Positions 62,046-64,000 of a DNA stretch of 64,000 nt are shown piece after piece. Source of the DNA: Struthidea cinerea (taxonomy: Eukaryota > Chordata > Aves > Passeriformes > Corcoracidae); NCBI GenBank assembly GCA_013397865.1, contig VZTI01001048.1, positions 5,788,705 to 5,852,704 of the forward strand. Reading direction: 5' to 3'. The notes under the pieces were generated by a model. It made no database searches, was not told the DNA's origin, and worked only from the letters and a program-made list of their open reading frames with translations. The position numbers and the translations under genes are program-made. How positions within the stretch are numbered: position 1 is the stretch's first letter; each line of letters opens with the position of its first letter.

Positions 62046-64000
62046 TGAGAATTAAGTGTATTTGTGATACTCAGGGTGTGTTGGTTTTAATCCTCTTACA
62101 AATCTGGTATTCATCCTAGGTATGACTTCAGTTTTACATTTTCAATAGGTGTGATATAATTCTGGTAGGAAGAAAATTAAAGTGGTTTAATGTGGGGGCA
62201 TTATTTTGTTAGACAACTTCATATTGTTTATGAATTATCTCTAGAAAATAATTTCTTGCTACATAGAGCTGTTTTTTAAAAATCCTATACTTCGGGGGTC
62301 AGACTCCTGAAGTTTGAGAGCCAAGTACTTGTTTTGTAACAATTACTTGCTGAGTATCTGCCTTGTCTGGCTGGTGTGTTCTTGTCTCGTACTCTTTCTT
62401 GGCCCATTATTTACTGGAAAGGGAGAGAAGGAGACACCAGAAATGTAGATCTGCAGCTGGCATCTTGAGACTGGTATTTCCAAAACTTGAGGGTGTGGTG
62501 GCTCCTTTTACTCCCCATAGCTTTTTATGTCTGTCTTTTAAAAGTGTAATTCTTACTGGTATTGTGTTTGGATTGCTGACTGTAAATACCAAAGCAAAGT
62601 CTACCTGAGTGTGGAAAAATGAGCTGTTTTGATAGAAATAGTTCTGGGGAAGACATTCAACAAAGTAGTCTTTCTTAAAGTGGTGTAGTGCAATTGGAGC
62701 CAACACTCTGCCTTTAGTAACTATATGGGGGCTTTGTTTTACCAAGAAAAAAACCCAAAGCCTCAAGCTATGTAAAATCCTGAGGGAGGAGGTGTAGGAG
62801 GTAATTACATTCATAAAATCTGACACACTGGGGTTTTGTCACCTTTCATTTGCTCTTTTCTAAGAGGAGGAGTGCAACTAAATGTCTTTTTCTTCAGTAT
62901 TACTGGTGCTTTTCAGTATCACATTGAGTAGTGAGAATTGCCTAATGAGGTTCTGCTACAGAACTGTTCTCTGGGTGGAGGCCAAGATATTTATTAATAA
63001 AGCTGGACTATCAAATACTGGCTGTTTATTAGTTAGTGATTAACAGAAGGAGCCGTGATAACTTCAAATTAAGCCGCAAGGCACTGATCGGATGCAAACT
63101 GCGTGAGTAAAAGCAGGAAACGTGGAAAGTGGTTTGTAATTCTTAACTCCTAAGGAATGATTTGCATCCTTATTAACGCTGGATGAGAGAGATGGTGTGG
63201 AAATGTGCTTAAGCCACTAATACACATTTGTCTTTATTCCAGTAAATGAGAAATTGCAAACACAAGACCTACTTCTCTGCATCATTAAACTTCTGCTTCC
63301 CAGAGCTGTAGTCTGTCACAGAAACCAGTAGTAAGGACAGATGAGTGAATCTTAAGGACAGAGAATATGTTTGCATGGTAAGTTGTTAAAGTCACGGTGA
63401 CAAAAGGGAAGTTCTGACTTAAGGATATGATCAGGCTGGTGTTGCTTCTGTTGCTGGAATGAGATGTGCTGTGTTAGGAAGGGACAGAGGGAGCTGCCGA
63501 GGCAGTCTCTTTGGTGCTCTGACCTGCTTTCCTACAGGTTTTCTATCTCTTTATGTTCCTGCACATGGAATTGGTTACCATCACAGGACCGAAGTTAATG
63601 TTGGACGTGACAAAATTGTAAGTTAATTTCTACATTTAGACTGGTGCTAATCAGTACTTTTGAAAAACACATTCGTACCTCTCAAACATGCAAGGCTATT
63701 TTTTCCTCCTTCACGGGTGGAGGCTCTCCTGAAACAGTTCTCTTTGCATTCCCCAGGTCTCTTATGTCAGCTCTTTCCCACATATCCTCATGTTACCTTT
63801 CTTCCCCTGATGGCTTCCAGTTTCTCTGAGAAAGCTGTGGTGGAAGCAGGTAGCCTTGAAAGCACCCTAGGGAGAGTGGGTCTTTGCCAGGGGATCTGGC
63901 AAAGCAAGAAACGTGACTTTCTCTTCCCGCTAACCAGAAACAAGCAATTTTTTCCTATATAGACATTTCGGCCTCTTCCAAAAGCCCTGGTACCTATGGT
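62046..64000. other. Intergenic, right end of window
   Basis: No exon recognised on either strand. By mammalian gene order the next gene would be MYLK3 in the plus orientation. Nothing here translates to a kinase or to a recognisable MYLK3 N-terminus, so its start presumably lies beyond the window. The frames at 62407-62826 and 63644-63962 have no recognisable content. Confidence 0.5.

Noticed and set aside
62046..64000. MYLK3 first exon expected by synteny
   Set aside because: No translation in this interval resembles MYLK3; it was not annotated on synteny alone.

Overview
This is vertebrate nuclear DNA, almost certainly from a bird. It has compact multi-exon genes with GT-AG introns, CpG-rich promoters and CR1 LINE 3' ends typical of avian genomes. 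It also carries a borealin-2 (Dasra A) gene, a paralog found in birds, amphibians and fish but not in placental mammals. Two N tracts (14756-14776 and 49764) show it comes from a draft assembly. It contains no bacterial-type operons, CRISPR arrays, tRNA or rRNA genes that I can recognise. Almost all open frames seen by simple translation are shadows of spliced exons or chance frames.

Layout, left to right: (1) 1-~6050, plus strand, the last six coding exons and 3' UTR of DNAJA2, a type I Hsp40 co-chaperone; its J-domain exons lie off the left edge. (2) ~7640-14263, minus strand, a complete nine-exon borealin-2 gene (CDCA9-like), convergent with DNAJA2. (3) 14529-14834, a CR1 3' fragment just upstream of the borealin-2 start, with a G14 run and a gap. 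(4) 18982-42879, minus strand, a complete eleven-exon GPT2 gene (mitochondrial alanine aminotransferase) of 522 codons, with a 10.2 kb first intron and a CpG-island promoter. (5) 43.9-49.6 kb, intergenic DNA without a recognisable gene. (6) 49890-61605, plus strand, a complete four-exon ortholog of human C16orf87 (154 aa), with a CR1 fragment in intron 2. (7) 62.0-64.0 kb, intergenic; MYLK3 would be the next gene by mammalian synteny, but I see no exon of it.

From memory, the order and orientation DNAJA2, GPT2, C16orf87 matches human 16q11.2, with borealin-2 as an extra gene between DNAJA2 and GPT2. The genes are not an operon and have unrelated jobs: protein folding, mitotic chromosomal passenger complex, amino-acid/pyruvate metabolism, and a small nuclear zinc-ribbon protein linked to HDAC complexes. 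The most notable items are the borealin-2 gene (with a GC-AG intron, an internal in-frame duplication and uncertain last exon), the two stacked possible presequences of GPT2, and the GC-rich minisatellite in the C16orf87 promoter. I do not see a convincing new biological system.
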